Positions 27,183-36,613 of a stretch of DNA of 36,613 nt are shown here, piece after piece; the stretch's first letter is position 1, and every line of letters starts with the position of its first letter. Made by a program: the position numbers and the translations under genes. The notes beneath the pieces were generated by a model. The model searched no databases, was not told the DNA's origin, and saw only the letters and a program-made list of their open reading frames with translations. The DNA is from Mycobacterium sp. ACS4054 (GTDB taxonomy: Bacteria; Actinomycetota; Actinomycetes; Mycobacteriales; Mycobacteriaceae), in assembly GCF_001667275.1 (NCBI RefSeq), contig NZ_LZHV01000038.1:1-36613 (forward strand), read 5' to 3'.

Positions 27183-27225
27183 TCCAAACCTCGGACGCGC
27201 GGTGGTGCCTCCAGTATGGTTTGGA
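27183..27225. promoter_or_regulatory. mbtH-NRPS promoter candidate framed by an inverted repeat
   Basis: TCCAAACC (27183-27190) and GGTTTGGA (27218-27225) are perfect 8-bp inverted arms, 27 nt apart. The right arm overlaps TATGGT (27215-27220), a TANNNT -10 candidate that would give a leader of about 38 nt before the mbtH GTG. A repressor bound here would block the promoter. Confidence 0.42.
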
Positions 27226-27264
27226 ACCGTTCCACTCGTGTCAACTAGACGTCTCTGGAGAATT

Positions 27265-27495
27265 GTGAGCATCAACCCGTTCGACGACGACAACGGTAGT
27301 TTTTACGTCTTGGTAAACGACGAGGAGCAACACAGCCTGTGGCCGGCGTTCGCCGACGTTCCCGCCGGCTGGCGAGTGGTGTACGGCGAGACGGACCGGG
27401 CCGCATGTTTGGAGTACATCGAACAGAACTGGCCTGACATTCGGCCAAAGAGCCTGCGGGACAAGCTCGCAACGGGCCGGGGTTTTGAGCAGTAA
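27265..27495 (+). CDS. mbtH: MbtH-like NRPS accessory protein
   Basis: A 76-residue MbtH-fold protein with the family signature [19 protein letters not shown] in part, then a conserved Leu, and NWPDIRP near the C-terminus. MbtH proteins bind NRPS adenylation domains and are needed for their solubility or activity; the gene lies directly upstream of the synthetase it would serve. The start GTG at 27265 gives the usual N-terminus SINPFDDD and follows CTGGAG at a short spacing of 4-5 nt. A longer frame from 27202 adds 21 unrelated residues. The gene is probably co-transcribed with the NRPS, whose start codon is 40 nt beyond the mbtH stop, or overlaps it if TTG 27485 is used. Confidence 0.95.
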   Translation: MSINPFDDDNGSFYVLVNDEEQHSLWPAFADVPAGWRVVYGETDRAACLEYIEQNWPDIRPKSLRDKLATGRGFEQ

Positions 27496-27535
27496 CGAGT
27501 CGGGGTATGGGGCGGGTGGAGCTTTGGGGGAGTCG

Positions 27536-30500
27536 ATGGAGGTTGGTGATCGCGCACTTCCGCTGACGCGCGGGCAGCTGGACATCTGGCTTTCGCAGGA
27601 AACGGGCTACGTCGGCACGGAGTGGCAACTCGGGCTCTTGGTGAAAATCGAGGGTCCGGTAGATCGTGAGGCGCTCGAGCGCGCCATCACGCAGGCGGTG
27701 TCTGAGGCCGAATCCGGTCGGGTGTCGTTCTTCGAAGTGGACGGCCAGGTTGTCCAGAAACCGATCGATTACCCGCACATCGAGTTGACCTTCCACGACC
27801 TCACGGCCTCGCCCGACCCCGTGGCGGAGGCCCGCGCGATGTCGTCGTCGATCCAGCGCACCCCGATGGCGTTGAACGGTCAGCTCTTCAAATTCGTGTT
27901 ATTCCAGACACAGGCCGAAGAGTTTTATTTGTTCGGTTGCTGCCACCACATAGCAATTGATGGATTGGGTATGGCGCTGGTCTGCCGTCGGGTTTCGACC
28001 ATTTATTCGGCCATGGTGGCCGGAAAGCCCATTCCCGACGCCTATTTCGGGTCGACGCAGGATTTGGTGAACCTGGAGGCCGAATACGAAGCGTCCGCCG
28101 AATATCTGGAAGATCAGGAGTATTGGAGCAACAACCTTCCGCCCGAAAGCGGATGGGTCGAGCGGCCCACCGACGGCCCGCGCGGCAAGGACCATTACTC
28201 TCCGTCGGCGTCCGTGCAGTTGGACCCCTCCGTCACCACCCGGATCAAGGAACTGTCCAAGAAGCTGGGCATCCGCCGGTTCTCCGTCACCACCGCCGCC
28301 TGCGCGCTCCTGGTGCGGGCGTGGTCGGGGAGCGGTTCGGAGGTGGCCCTCGACTTCCCGGTGAGCCGGCGGGTGCGTCCGGAATCGAAGACACTGCCCG
28401 GGATGTTCGCCGGCGTCGTGCCGCTGGTCCTGAGCACGTCCCCCACGTCGACCGTCGCCGATTTCTGCAAGCACGTCGACATCCGGATTCGGGAGTTGCT
28501 GCACCATCAGCGATTTCCGGTGCACACCCTCGAAAGCGACGGGCTGAGACAGGCCGCGACCCGGGTCGGCATCAACTTCATCCCGATGCGGCTGACCCTG
28601 GACCTGGCCGGCTCCCCGGCGACGGCCACCTACACCAACCACGGGCCGGTGGGGCATTTCAGCCTGTTCTTCCTGGGCGCCGGCGACCAGCTTTTCCTGT
28701 CCACCGCCGGACCGGGCCAACCGTTCGCGGACTTCGGCGTCGCCGACCTCGCGGCACGGATGCAGCAGGTGCTGGAGGAGATGACCGCCGACCCGGAGCG
28801 GTGGCTGTCCTCGATCGACCTGCTGGCCGCCGACGAGCCGGCCAAGCTCGACGAGTGGAGCAACCGGCCGGCCTTGACCGAACCGGTGCCCGCGCCGGTG
28901 TCGATCCCGGTGGCGTTCGCCGAGCACGTGCAGGCCGCGCCCGACGCCCTGGCGGTGACCTGCTCCGCCAAGTCGTTGACCTACGCCGAACTCGACGAGG
29001 CGTCCAACCGGCTGGCGCACCTGCTGGCCGGACATGGGGTTGGGCCGGGTGACTGCGTAGCGGTGATGTTCCCCCGCTGTGCCGACGCGATCGTCGCCAT
29101 GCTCGCGGTGCTCAAAACCGGCGCGGCCTACGTGCCGATCGACCCGGCGCACTCCGCGGCGCGCATGGAGTTCGTGCTCGAGGACGCGGCGGTGAGCGCC
29201 GTGATCACCCTGGCGGATCTGCGTTCGCGGCTCGACGGGCGTGACCTGCTGGTCGTCGACGTGCACGACCCCGCCGTCGAGACCCAGCCCAGCACCGCGC
29301 TGCCCGCACCGGCCGCGGAGAACATCGCCTACATCATCTACACCTCCGGGACCACCGGAACCCCCAAAGGCGTTGCCATTCCTCATCTCAACGTCACCTG
29401 GCTGATCGAGTCGCTCGACGCCGGCCTGCCGAAGGGCCAGGTGTGGACGCAGTGCCACTCCGCGGCCTTCGACTTCTCCGTGTGGGAGATTTTCGGCGCC
29501 CTGCTGCGGGGCAGGCGCCTGCTGGTGGTGCCCGAGTCGGTGGCGAGCTCCCCCGAAGACCTGCACGACCTGCTGGTCGCGGAGAAGGTCAGCGTCCTCA
29601 CCCAGACCCCGTCCTCGGTTGCGATGTTGCCGGCGGACGGGTTGGAGTCCACCGCCCTGGTGGTGGCCGGCGAGGCCTGCCCGGCCGACGTGGTCAACCG
29701 GTGGGCGGCGTCCGGGCGGGTGATGCTCGACGCCTACGGCCCGACCGAAACCACCGTGTGCGCGTCGATCAGCACGCCGCTAACCGCGGGATCCGCCGTG
29801 GTGCCGATCGGTTCGCCGATCACCGGTGCGGCGATGTTCGTGCTGGACAAGTGGTTACAGCCGGTTCCGGCCGGCGTCGTCGGTGAGTTGTATCTGGCGG
29901 GCCGCGGCGTCGGGATCGGGTACGTGCGCCGGCCCGGCCTGACGGCCTCCCGCTTCGTCGCCAACCCGTTCGGCGGTCCGGGGGCGCGGATGTACCGCAC
30001 CGGCGACCTGGTCTGCTGGGGCGAGGACGGGCAGCTGCAGTACTTCGGCCGCTCCGACGAGCAGGTCAAGATCCGTGGCTACCGCATCGAGCTCGGCGAG
30101 ATCCAATCGGTGCTCAAGGGCCTCGACGGGGTGGACCAGGCGGCCGTGATCGCCCGCGAGGACCGGCCCGGCGACAAGCGCCTGGTGGGATACATCACCG
30201 GGACGGCCGATCCGGCCGCGATCCGGGCCGCGCTGGCCGACCGCCTCCCGCCGTACATGGTGCCGGCCGCGGTCGTGGTGCTGGACGCCCTGCCGTTGAC
30301 CGGCAACGGCAAGCTCGACCGGCGCGCGCTGCCGGCCCCCGAATACGCCACCGCCGAATATCGCGCTCCCGGCGACGCCGTCGAGGAGCTGCTGGCCGAC
30401 ATCTACGCCCAGGTGCTTGGGCTGGAGCGAGTCGGGGTCGACGCGTCGTTCTTCGACCTGGGTGGCGACAGCATTCTGTCGATGCAGGTGGTGGCCCGCG

Positions 30501-33500
30501 CCCGCGCGGCCGGCATCCTGTTCCGGCCTCGCGACGTGTTCGTCGAGCAGACGGTTTCCCGGCTGGCCCGGGTCGCCGAGGTGGCCGCCGACGGCGCCGC
30601 CGGCACCGGCGACGACGGCGTCGGGCCGGTCGTCGCGACCCCGATCATGCGGTGGCTTCAGAGCATCGACGGCCCCATCGAGCAGTTCAACCAGACCATG
30701 GTGGTGCGGGCCCCGGCCGGGGCGACCGAGGCCGACGTGGTGGTGGTGCTGCAGGCGCTGCTGGACCGGCATGCCGCGCTGCGGCTGCGCGCCGACGACG
30801 ACGGCGCCGGCGGCTGGTCGCTGCAGGTGCCCGAGGTCGGCTCCGTGGACGCGCGCGGTTGCGTGCACCTCGTCGACGCGTTGTCCGACGAGGCGCTCGC
30901 GGAGTCGCGGTCGCGGTTGAACCCGGCGGCCGGTGTCATGGTCAGTGCGGCGTGGGCGGAGTCCGCGGGCCAGCTGGCGCTGATCATCCACCACCTGGCC
31001 GTCGACGGGGTGTCGTGGCGAATCCTGTTGGAAGACTTCAACATCGCGTGGGCCCAGCACCACAACGGGCAGCCCATCGCCTTGCCGGCGCCCGGGACGT
31101 CGTTCGCCCGGTGGTCGTCGCTGCTTCAGGAGTACGCGCAACGTCCCGACGTGGTGGCCCGGGCCGACGAATGGCGGCAGGTGGCGAGCACCCCGGCCGC
31201 GTTGCCGGCGGTGCAACCCGACGTCGACACGTACGTCAACGCCGGTCAGCTGTCCGTCTCGCTGGACGTGGAGACGACCCGGCTGCTGCTCGGCGAGGTG
31301 CCGGCCGCGTTCCACGCCGGCGTGGGCGACATCCTGTTGATCGCTTTCGGGTTGGCGTTCGCCGAATTCCTGGGGACCGGCGCGACGCCGATCGGCATCG
31401 ACGTGGAGGGTCACGGGCGTCAGGAGGAGCTGGCTCCCCGGGTCGACCTGTCGCGCACGGTGGGCTGGTTCACCACCAAGTACCCGGTGGCATTGAAGGG
31501 CGGCCGGCTGAACTGGTCGCAGGTGGTGGCCGGCGAGGCCGGGCTGGGCGCGGTGATCAAGGACGCCAAGGAACAGCTGCGCGGGCTGCCCGACGGCCTG
31601 ACCTACGGCCTGCTGCGCTACCTCAACGCCGAGGTGGACCTGGACGGGTCCGACCCGGTGATCGGGTTCAATTACCTGGGCCGGCTCGGCGCGGGCGCCG
31701 ACCTCTCCGAGGACCTGTGGCGCGTCAGCCACGACAGTCTGGCCGTTGCCGCCGTCGCCACCGCGGTGCCCATGCCGTTGGCGCACACCGTCGAACTCAA
31801 CGCCGGCACCATGGACACCGAGGCCGGCCCGCACCTGCAGGCCAACTGGACCTGGGCCCCGTCGGCGCTCGACCACGAGCGCGTTAATCGCTTGAGCCAG
31901 TTGTGGTTTGAGGCGCTGTCCGGAATCTGTGCGCACGTCAAGGCCGGTGGCGGCGGGCTGACCCCGTCCGACATCGCCCCCGCGCATCTGAGCCAGCAGC
32001 AGATCGACGACCTGTGCCGGCAAGGCGGCGTCGCCGACGTGCTGCCGCTGACCCCGGTGCAGCAGGGCCTGCTGTTCCACACCGCTTTCGCGCAGGACCT
32101 CGACGACCTCTACGCGGTACAGCTCGGGATCACCGTCAGCGGTGCCCTGGACGCGCAACGCCTGCGCGAGGCGGTGCACACCGCCGTCAAGCGCCACCCC
32201 AACCTGGTCGCCCGCTTCTCCGAAGACTTCGGCGAGCCCGTGCAGGTCATCCCCGCCGAGCCCGAAATGGCTTGGCGCTACGTCGAATTGGACGGCGGCA
32301 ACGTCGACGAGCAGGTCGAGAGGCTGTGCGCCGAGGAACGCGCCGCGGTGTGCGACCTGGCCGGCCAGCCGTCGTTCCGGGGCGCGCTGATCCGCACGGC
32401 GCCCGACCGGCACCGGGTCGTGCTCACCATTCACCACATCGTGGTGGACGGCTGGTCGCTGCCCGTGCTGCTACAGGAAGTCTTCGCCAGCTACTACGGC
32501 GAGCGGCTGCCCGCAGCCCCGTCGTACCGCAACTTCGTCACCTGGCTGACCAGTCAGGACCGCGCCGCCGCGCAGGCGGCCTGGGCCCAGGCGCTGGCCG
32601 GGTTCGAAACCCCCACCCTGGTCGGCCCGCTCGGACAGATCGGGCGCCGCGGCGTCGCCGCCTTCCACGTGCCCGCCGACACCACCCGCGCGCTGGGCGA
32701 GCTGGCGCGCTCGTGCCGCACCACCATCAGCACCGTGCTGCAGGGTGCGTGGACCCAGCTGCTGACCTGGCTGACCGGCCAGCACGACGTGGCCTTCGGC
32801 ACCGCGGTCTCGGGGCGGCCCACCGAACTGGCCGGCGCGGACGCGATGGTCGGCCTGCTGATCAACACCGTCCCCGTGCGGGCCACCATCACCGCGACGA
32901 CCACCGTCGCCGAACTGCTCGACCAGCTGCAGCGCCTGCACAACGACACCGTTGACTACGAGCACCTGGCGCTGCCCGAAATCCACCGGGTCACCGGACA
33001 CGACCAGTTGTTCGACACCCTCTTCCTCTACGAGAACTATCCGATCGACGCGGGCGCGTTGCTGGGCGTCCACGAGCTGGCCGTCACCGACTTCAGCAGC
33101 CGGGAGTACAACCACTACCCGCTGTCCGTGGTGGCCTCCCCGGGTCACGAACTGGGCCTGCGCGTCGAGTTCGACACCGAGGTGTTCAACCCCGCCGCGA
33201 TCGAGACGCTGATCGACCGGCTGCAGCAGGTCATGGTGGCTATGACCGCCGATCCCGCCCAGCGCCTGTCCGCGATCGACCTGCTCGACGCCAACGAGCA
33301 CGACCGGCTGGACGAATGGGGCAACCGCGCCGTGCTGGCCGAGCCGGCCCCGAAGCTGGCCTCGATTCCCGAGCTGTTCGCCGCGCAGGCCGCCCGCGCC
33401 CCGGAGGCGACGGCGATCACCGATGATGAGCGTTCGTGGACGTATGGCGAGGTGGAGGAGGCGGCGAATCGGTTGGCCCACCTGTTGGTGAGCCGGGGCG

Positions 33501-36500
33501 CTGGCCCGGGCGAGCGGGTGGCGGTGTTGTTCCCCCGGACGGCCGAGGCCGTGGTGGCGATTTTGGGGGTGCTCAAGACCGGGGCGGCGTATGTGCCGGT
33601 GGATCCGACGGTGCCGGCGGCGCGTATCGAGTTTGTGTTGGGTGATGCCGCGCCGGTCGCGGCGGTTACGACCGCGGCGGTGCGCTCGCGCCTGGACGGG
33701 TCGAACCTGGACATCATCGATTTCGATGACCCTGCCGTGGCGAGCCAACCCGGTGACGGGCTGCCGGCGCCGTCGGCGGAGGACGTCGCTTATCTCATCT
33801 ATACGTCGGGTACCACCGGCACCCCGAAGGGGGTGGCGATCCCGCACCGCAATGTGACTCAGTTGTTGGAGTCGCTGGATGCGCAGTTGGCGTTGGGGCA
33901 GGTGTGGACGCAGTGCCATTCGTTGGCGTTCGACTTTTCGGTGTGGGAGATCTTCGGGTCGCTGCTGTATGGGGGCCGGTTGGTGATGGTGCCGGATGCG
34001 GTGGTGCGTTCGCCGGAGGAGTTGCACGCGATGTTGGTGCGCGAGCAGGTCAGTGTGTTGAGTCAGACGCCGTCGGCGTTTTATGCGTTGCAGACCGCTG
34101 ATGCGTTGGCCCCGGAGTTGGGTCAGCAGCTGAAGTTGCAGACGGTGGTGTTTGGTGGGGAGGCGCTCGAGCCGCATCGGCTGGGCAAGTGGTTGCATCA
34201 CCATCCGGGGTTGCCGCGGTTGATCAATATGTATGGCATCACCGAGACCACGGTGCATGCGTCGTTTCGGGAGATCGTGGATGGCGACGTGGACAGCAAC
34301 GCCAGCCCGATCGGGGTGCCGTTGGCGCATCTGGGGTTCTTTGTGTTGGATGGCTGGTTGCGGCCGGTGCCCGAGGGTGTGGTCGGTGAGTTGTATGTGG
34401 CCGGCCGGGGTTTGGCGCACGGTTATGTGGGCCGGTCGGGGTTGTCGGCGACGCGGTTTGTGGCGTGTCCGTTCGGGGGGGCCGGCGCGCGGATGTATCG
34501 CACCGGGGATTTGGTGCGCTGGGGTGCCGATGGCCAGCTGCAGTACATGGGCCGCGCCGATGAACAGGTCAAGATCCGCGGCTACCGCATCGAACTCGGC
34601 GAGGTCCACGCGGCCCTGGCCGCGCTCGATGGCGTCAACGAAGCGGCGGTGATCGCCCGCGAGGACCGCCCCGGCGACAAGCGGCTGGTCGGCTACGTGA
34701 CCGGGACCGCCGACCCGGCCGAGATCCGCGAGCGGCTTGGCGAGCGGCTGCCGACCTACATGGTGCCCACCGCGGTGGTGGTGCTCGAGGCGCTGCCGTT
34801 GACCGTCAACGGCAAGCTCGACACCCGCGCCCTGCCCGCACCCGACTATCGCAGCAGCGAATACCGCCCACCGGCGACAATGACCGAGGAGATCCTGGCC
34901 GGCATCTACGCCCAGGTGCTCGGGGTGGACCGCGTCGGCGTCGACGACTCCTTCTTCGACCTCGGCGGGGATTCCTTGTCCGCCATGCGGTTGATGGCCG
35001 CGGTCAACACCGGTCTAGACGCCCACCTCGAAGTGCGGACCCTCTTCGAGGCCCCCACCATTCGCCAATTGGCGCCACGCCTGGGCGCCGCCGAGGACAG
35101 GCCGGCCCGGGTGGTGGCAGGTCCGCGCCCCGCGGTGGTGCCGTTGTCGTTCGCCCAGAACCGATTGTGGTTCACCGACCAGTTGCAAGGACCGTCGCCG
35201 GTCTACAACATGGCCGCCGCGATGCACTTGGACGGCGACTTGGACGTCGATGCGCTCGCGGCGGCGCTGGCCGATGTCGTGGCCCGACACGAAACCCTGC
35301 GCACCGTGTTCATCGCACCCGAAGGCACACCGCGGCAGGTGGTCATCCCCGCCGCGCAGGCCGACATCGGTTGGCGGCGGGTCGACGCCGGCGGTTGGTC
35401 GCCGAGCCGCCTCACCGAGGCCATCGAGACCGCGGCACGCCACACGTTCGATCTGAGCGCCGAAATCCCCTTGCGCGCCGTGCTTTTCCGTGTCGCCGCC
35501 AACCGGCACGTGCTGGTGGCCGTCGCCCACCACATCGCGGCCGACGGGTGGTCACTGGCGCCGCTGGTGCGCGACCTCGGCGCGGCCTACGCCAGCCGGT
35601 GCGCGGGCGAGCCACCCGCCTGGGCACCGCTGCCGGTGCAGTACGTCGACTACACGCTGTGGCAGCACGCCCGGTTCGGCGAACTGGATGATCCATCCAG
35701 CGCCATCGCCGGGCAGCTTAGGTACTGGCAACAGGCCCTGGCCGACCTGCCCGAGCACCTCGCACTACCCACCGACCGGCCCTACCCGTTGGAGGCCGAT
35801 TATCGCGGCTCCAGCGTCACCGTCGAGTGGCCGGCGAAACTGCAGCAACGCGTGCGCGAGGTGGCCCGCGACCACAACGTGACGAGCTTCATGGTGGTCC
35901 AGGCCGCGTTGGCGGTGCTGCTGGCCAAGATGAGCGCGACATCCGATGTGGCGGTGGGCTTCCCAATCGCCGGACGGCAGGACCCGGCGCTGGATGAGCT
36001 GGTCGGATTCTTCGTCAACACGTTGGTGCTCCGGGTCGATCTCACCGGAAACCCCACGCTCGGTGAGGTATTGGCCCAGGTGCGGCAACGCAGCCTCGCG
36101 GCCTACGAACACCAGGACGTGCCCTTCGAGGTACTGGTGGAGCGGCTCAACCCCACCCGCAGCCTCGCCCATCACCCGCTGGTGCAGGTCATGCTGACCT
36201 GGCAGAACGGTAGCCCCGCCGAACTCAGCCTGGGCGACGTGGAAGTCACCCCGCTGGCGCTGGAAAACCGCACGGCGCGAATGGATCTGGTGTTCTCGCT
36301 GGCCGAGCGTTGGACCGCGGACGGCCGGCCGGCCGGCGTCGACGGGGCGGTCGAGTTCCGCACCGACGTGTTCGACGCCGACACCGTCGAGGCGCTCATC
36401 ACCCGGTTGGAGCGGGTGTTGGTCGCACTGACGAACAACACCACCCGGCGGCTGTCGGCGGTCGATGTGCTCGATGTCGGTGAGCGCGCTTGGTTGGACG

Positions 36501-36613
36501 GGGTGGGTAATCGGGTGGTGTTGGGCCAGCCTTGGGCGCCGGTGTCGATTCCGGCGTTGTTCGGCGCGCAGGTGGCGCGTCGCCCGGAGGCGCCGGCGGT
36601 GTCGTTCGGGGGG
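27536..36613 (+). CDS. mps1: Lipopeptide non-ribosomal peptide synthetase (Mps1/PstA-like), 3' end cut by window edge
   Basis: The frame is open for 3026 codons to the right edge. Domain order with active-site residues: C1 (HHIAIDG, His137-His138), an N-terminal condensation domain with no preceding carrier, as in lipo-initiation; A1 (about 455-955, [11 protein letters not shown] near 602); T1 (GGDS, Ser979); E (HHLAVDG, His1152; FNYLGRL); C2 (HHIVVDG, His1633), the type that follows an E domain; A2 (about 1940-2440); T2 (Ser2480); C3 (HHIAADG, His2665), LCL type; A3 begins near 3005. My pocket reading is DFWTVAAVCK for A1 (Phe-like) and DFWSVGMVHK for A2 (Thr-like). Predicted product start: acyl-D-Phe-Thr. 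No methyltransferase domain is inserted. ATG 27536 is chosen; TTG 27485, which overlaps mbtH, or TTG 27524 are possible. Later modules and the release domain lie outside. The symbol follows the GPL locus; pstA is the older MAC name. Confidence 0.93.
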   Translation, partial: MEVGDRALPLTRGQLDIWLSQETGYVGTEWQLGLLVKIEGPVDREALERAITQAVSEAESGRVSFFEVDGQVVQKPIDYPHIELTFHDLTASPDPVAEARAMSSSIQRTPMALNGQLFKFVLFQTQAEEFYLFGCCHHIAIDGLGMALVCRRVSTIYSAMVAGKPIPDAYFGSTQDLVNLEAEYEASAEYLEDQEYWSNNLPPESGWVERPTDGPRGKDHYSPSASVQLDPSVTTRIKELSKKLGIRRFSVTTAACALLVRAWSGSGSEVALDFPVSRRVRPESKTLPGMFAGVVPLVLSTSPTSTVADFCKHVDIRIRELLHHQRFPVHTLESDGLRQAATRVGINFIPMRLTLDLAGSPATATYTNHGPVGHFSLFFLGAGDQLFLSTAGPGQPFADFGVADLAARMQQVLEEMTADPERWLSSIDLLAADEPAKLDEWSNRPALTEPVPAPVSIPVAFAEHVQAAPDALAVTCSAKSLTYAELDEASNRLAHLLAGHGVGPGDCVAVMFPRCADAIVAMLAVLKTGAAYVPIDPAHSAARMEFVLEDAAVSAVITLADLRSRLDGRDLLVVDVHDPAVETQPSTALPAPAAENIAYIIYTSGTTGTPKGVAIPHLNVTWLIESLDAGLPKGQVWTQCHSAAFDFSVWEIFGALLRGRRLLVVPESVASSPEDLHDLLVAEKVSVLTQTPSSVAMLPADGLESTALVVAGEACPADVVNRWAASGRVMLDAYGPTETTVCASISTPLTAGSAVVPIGSPITGAAMFVLDKWLQPVPAGVVGELYLAGRGVGIGYVRRPGLTASRFVANPFGGPGARMYRTGDLVCWGEDGQLQYFGRSDEQVKIRGYRIELGEIQSVLKGLDGVDQAAVIAREDRPGDKRLVGYITGTADPAAIRAALADRLPPYMVPAAVVVLDALPLTGNGKLDRRALPAPEYATAEYRAPGDAVEELLADIYAQVLGLERVGVDASFFDLGGDSILSMQVVARARAAGILFRPRDVFVEQTVSRLARVAEVAADGAAGTGDDGVGPVVATPIMRWLQSIDGPIEQFNQTMVVRAPAGATEADVVVVLQALLDRHAALRLRADDDGAGGWSLQVPEVGSVDARGCVHLVDALSDEALAESRSRLNPAAGVMVSAAWAESAGQLALIIHHLAVDGVSWRILLEDFNIAWAQHHNGQPIALPAPGTSFARWSSLLQEYAQRPDVVARADEWRQVASTPAALPAVQPDVDTYVNAGQLSVSLDVETTRLLLGEVPAAFHAGVGDILLIAFGLAFAEFLGTGATPIGIDVEGHGRQEELAPRVDLSRTVGWFTTKYPVALKGGRLNWSQVVAGEAGLGAVIKDAKEQLRGLPDGLTYGLLRYLNAEVDLDGSDPVIGFNYLGRLGAGADLSEDLWRVSHDSLAVAAVATAVPMPLAHTVELNAGTMDTEAGPHLQANWTWAPSALDHERVNRLSQLWFEALSGICAHVKAGGGGLTPSDIAPAHLSQQQIDDLCRQGGVADVLPLTPVQQGLLFHTAFAQDLDDLYAVQLGITVSGALDAQRLREAVHTAVKRHPNLVARFSEDFGEPVQVIPAEPEMAWRYVELDGGNVDEQVERLCAEERAAVCDLAGQPSFRGALIRTAPDRHRVVLTIHHIVVDGWSLPVLLQEVFASYYGERLPAAPSYRNFVTWLTSQDRAAAQAAWAQALAGFETPTLVGPLGQIGRRGVAAFHVPADTTRALGELARSCRTTISTVLQGAWTQLLTWLTGQHDVAFGTAVSGRPTELAGADAMVGLLINTVPVRATITATTTVAELLDQLQRLHNDTVDYEHLALPEIHRVTGHDQLFDTLFLYENYPIDAGALLGVHELAVTDFSSREYNHYPLSVVASPGHELGLRVEFDTEVFNPAAIETLIDRLQQVMVAMTADPAQRLSAIDLLDANEHDRLDEWGNRAVLAEPAPKLASIPELFAAQAARAPEATAITDDERSWTYGEVEEAANRLAHLLVSRGAGPGERVAVLFPRTAEAVVAILGVLKTGAAYVPVDPTVPAARIEFVLGDAAPVAAVTTAAVRSRLDGSNLDIIDFDDPAVASQPGDGLPAPSAEDVAYLIYTSGTTGTPKGVAIPHRNVTQLLESLDAQLALGQVWTQCHSLAFDFSVWEIFGSLLYGGRLVMVPDAVVRSPEELHAMLVREQVSVLSQTPSAFYALQTADALAPELGQQLKLQTVVFGGEALEPHRLGKWLHHHPGLPRLINMYGITETTVHASFREIVDGDVDSNASPIGVPLAHLGFFVLDGWLRPVPEGVVGELYVAGRGLAHGYVGRSGLSATRFVACPFGGAGARMYRTGDLVRWGADGQLQYMGRADEQVKIRGYRIELGEVHAALAALDGVNEAAVIAREDRPGDKRLVGYVTGTADPAEIRERLGERLPTYMVPTAVVVLEALPLTVNGKLDTRALPAPDYRSSEYRPPATMTEEILAGIYAQVLGVDRVGVDDSFFDLGGDSLSAMRLMAAVNTGLDAHLEVRTLFEAPTIRQLAPRLGAAEDRPARVVAGPRPAVVPLSFAQNRLWFTDQLQGPSPVYNMAAAMHLDGDLDVDALAAALADVVARHETLRTVFIAPEGTPRQVVIPAAQADIGWRRVDAGGWSPSRLTEAIETAARHTFDLSAEIPLRAVLFRVAANRHVLVAVAHHIAADGWSLAPLVRDLGAAYASRCAGEPPAWAPLPVQYVDYTLWQHARFGELDDPSSAIAGQLRYWQQALADLPEHLALPTDRPYPLEADYRGSSVTVEWPAKLQQRVREVARDHNVTSFMVVQAALAVLLAKMSATSDVAVGFPIAGRQDPALDELVGFFVNTLVLRVDLTGNPTLGEVLAQVRQRSLAAYEHQDVPFEVLVERLNPTRSLAHHPLVQVMLTWQNGSPAELSLGDVEVTPLALENRTARMDLVFSLAERWTADGRPAGVDGAVEFRTDVFDADTVEALITRLERVLVALTNNTTRRLSAVDVLDVGERAWLDGVGNRVVLGQPWAPVSIPALFGAQVARRPEAPAVSFGG

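Larger units (their letters stand above)
26608..27264. promoter_or_regulatory. 657-nt divergent control region between mmpS and mbtH
   Basis: This region separates the transporter run (minus) from the synthetase run (plus). No protein in any frame is recognisable. It holds a long interrupted hairpin (26800-26845), a perfect 15-bp palindrome (26857-26871), a very GC-rich stretch with CCCCCGGGGG (26916-26925), and an 8-bp inverted repeat around a -10 candidate before mbtH (27183-27225). On the minus strand TTGACA (27244-27239), a perfect -35 hexamer, has no good -10 at 16-18 nt. Its length and density of repeats suggest regulated, divergent transcription of export and synthesis genes. Confidence 0.55.

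Noticed and set aside
27239..27244. Perfect TTGACA on the minus strand before mbtH
   Set aside because: No matching -10 hexamer at 16-18 nt; the nearest weak CATACT is 20 nt away, and mmpS is more than 600 nt downstream.
29855..34609. Very long minus-strand frames (860 and 712 codons) opposite the NRPS
   Set aside because: They mirror the repeated NRPS codons (many His, Arg, Gln and Val), have no domain, and the + strand frame is continuous with all NRPS motifs.
30460..34980. Repeated blocks between NRPS modules, considered as a repeat element
   Set aside because: They are the conserved A8-A10 and carrier-domain motifs shared by modules, not a mobile or structural repeat.

Overview
The window is high-GC chromosomal DNA from a slow-growing mycobacterium, most likely of the Mycobacterium avium complex (MAC). 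The clues are the block mutA-mutB-meaB-lipL with a TVP38/DedA-like gene divergent from mutA (the order of Rv1491c-Rv1497 in M. tuberculosis), followed by a set of genes of glycopeptidolipid (GPL) type: MmpS and two MmpL transporters, an MbtH protein and a giant non-ribosomal peptide synthetase (NRPS). Species assignment is inference from gene content; I could not run a search.

Layout. 1-3.2 kb: the 3' part of a sensor histidine kinase, a small secreted proline-rich protein, a secreted trypsin-like protease and a TVP38-type membrane protein. 3.4-8.5 kb: the methylmalonyl-CoA mutase operon (mutA, mutB, meaB). 8.6-9.9 kb: LipL-like beta-lactamase-fold esterase. 10.0-19.996 kb: a decoration cassette with a sulfotransferase, an SDR sugar epimerase, a TylF-type O-methyltransferase, a GT1 glycosyltransferase, a zinc-ribbon SAM methyltransferase and a second TylF-like methyltransferase on the + strand. 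Facing these on the - strand are a sugar C-methyltransferase and a second GT1 glycosyltransferase. 20.1-26.6 kb (- strand): mmpL4b, mmpL4a and mmpS, which read on into the glycosyltransferase and C-methyltransferase. 26.6-27.26 kb: a 657-nt divergent control region. 27.27-36.6 kb (+ strand): mbtH and the NRPS, which runs off the right edge.

How it fits together. The NRPS opens with a condensation domain of lipo-initiation type and reads C-A-T-E / C-A-T / C-A(partial). My reading of the A-domain pockets predicts Phe then Thr, so the expected start is acyl-D-Phe-Thr. The glycosyltransferases, methyltransferases, epimerase and sulfotransferase would build and decorate sugars on this lipopeptide, and MmpS/MmpL would export it. 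The propionyl/methylmalonyl-CoA genes are conserved neighbours and not an obvious part of the pathway.

Most notable: module 2 (Thr) has no epimerization domain and is followed by a condensation domain of the LCL type, although the classical GPL core carries D-allo-Thr there. This locus may therefore make a lipopeptide that differs from textbook GPL. Other points are a mosaic second A domain, two inverted glycosyltransferase paralogues that share a duplicated promoter, a run of leaderless-type promoters including one for a possible 28-residue upstream peptide, and strong inverted repeats in the mmpS/mbtH control region. No tRNA, rRNA, CRISPR array, insertion sequence or origin was seen.
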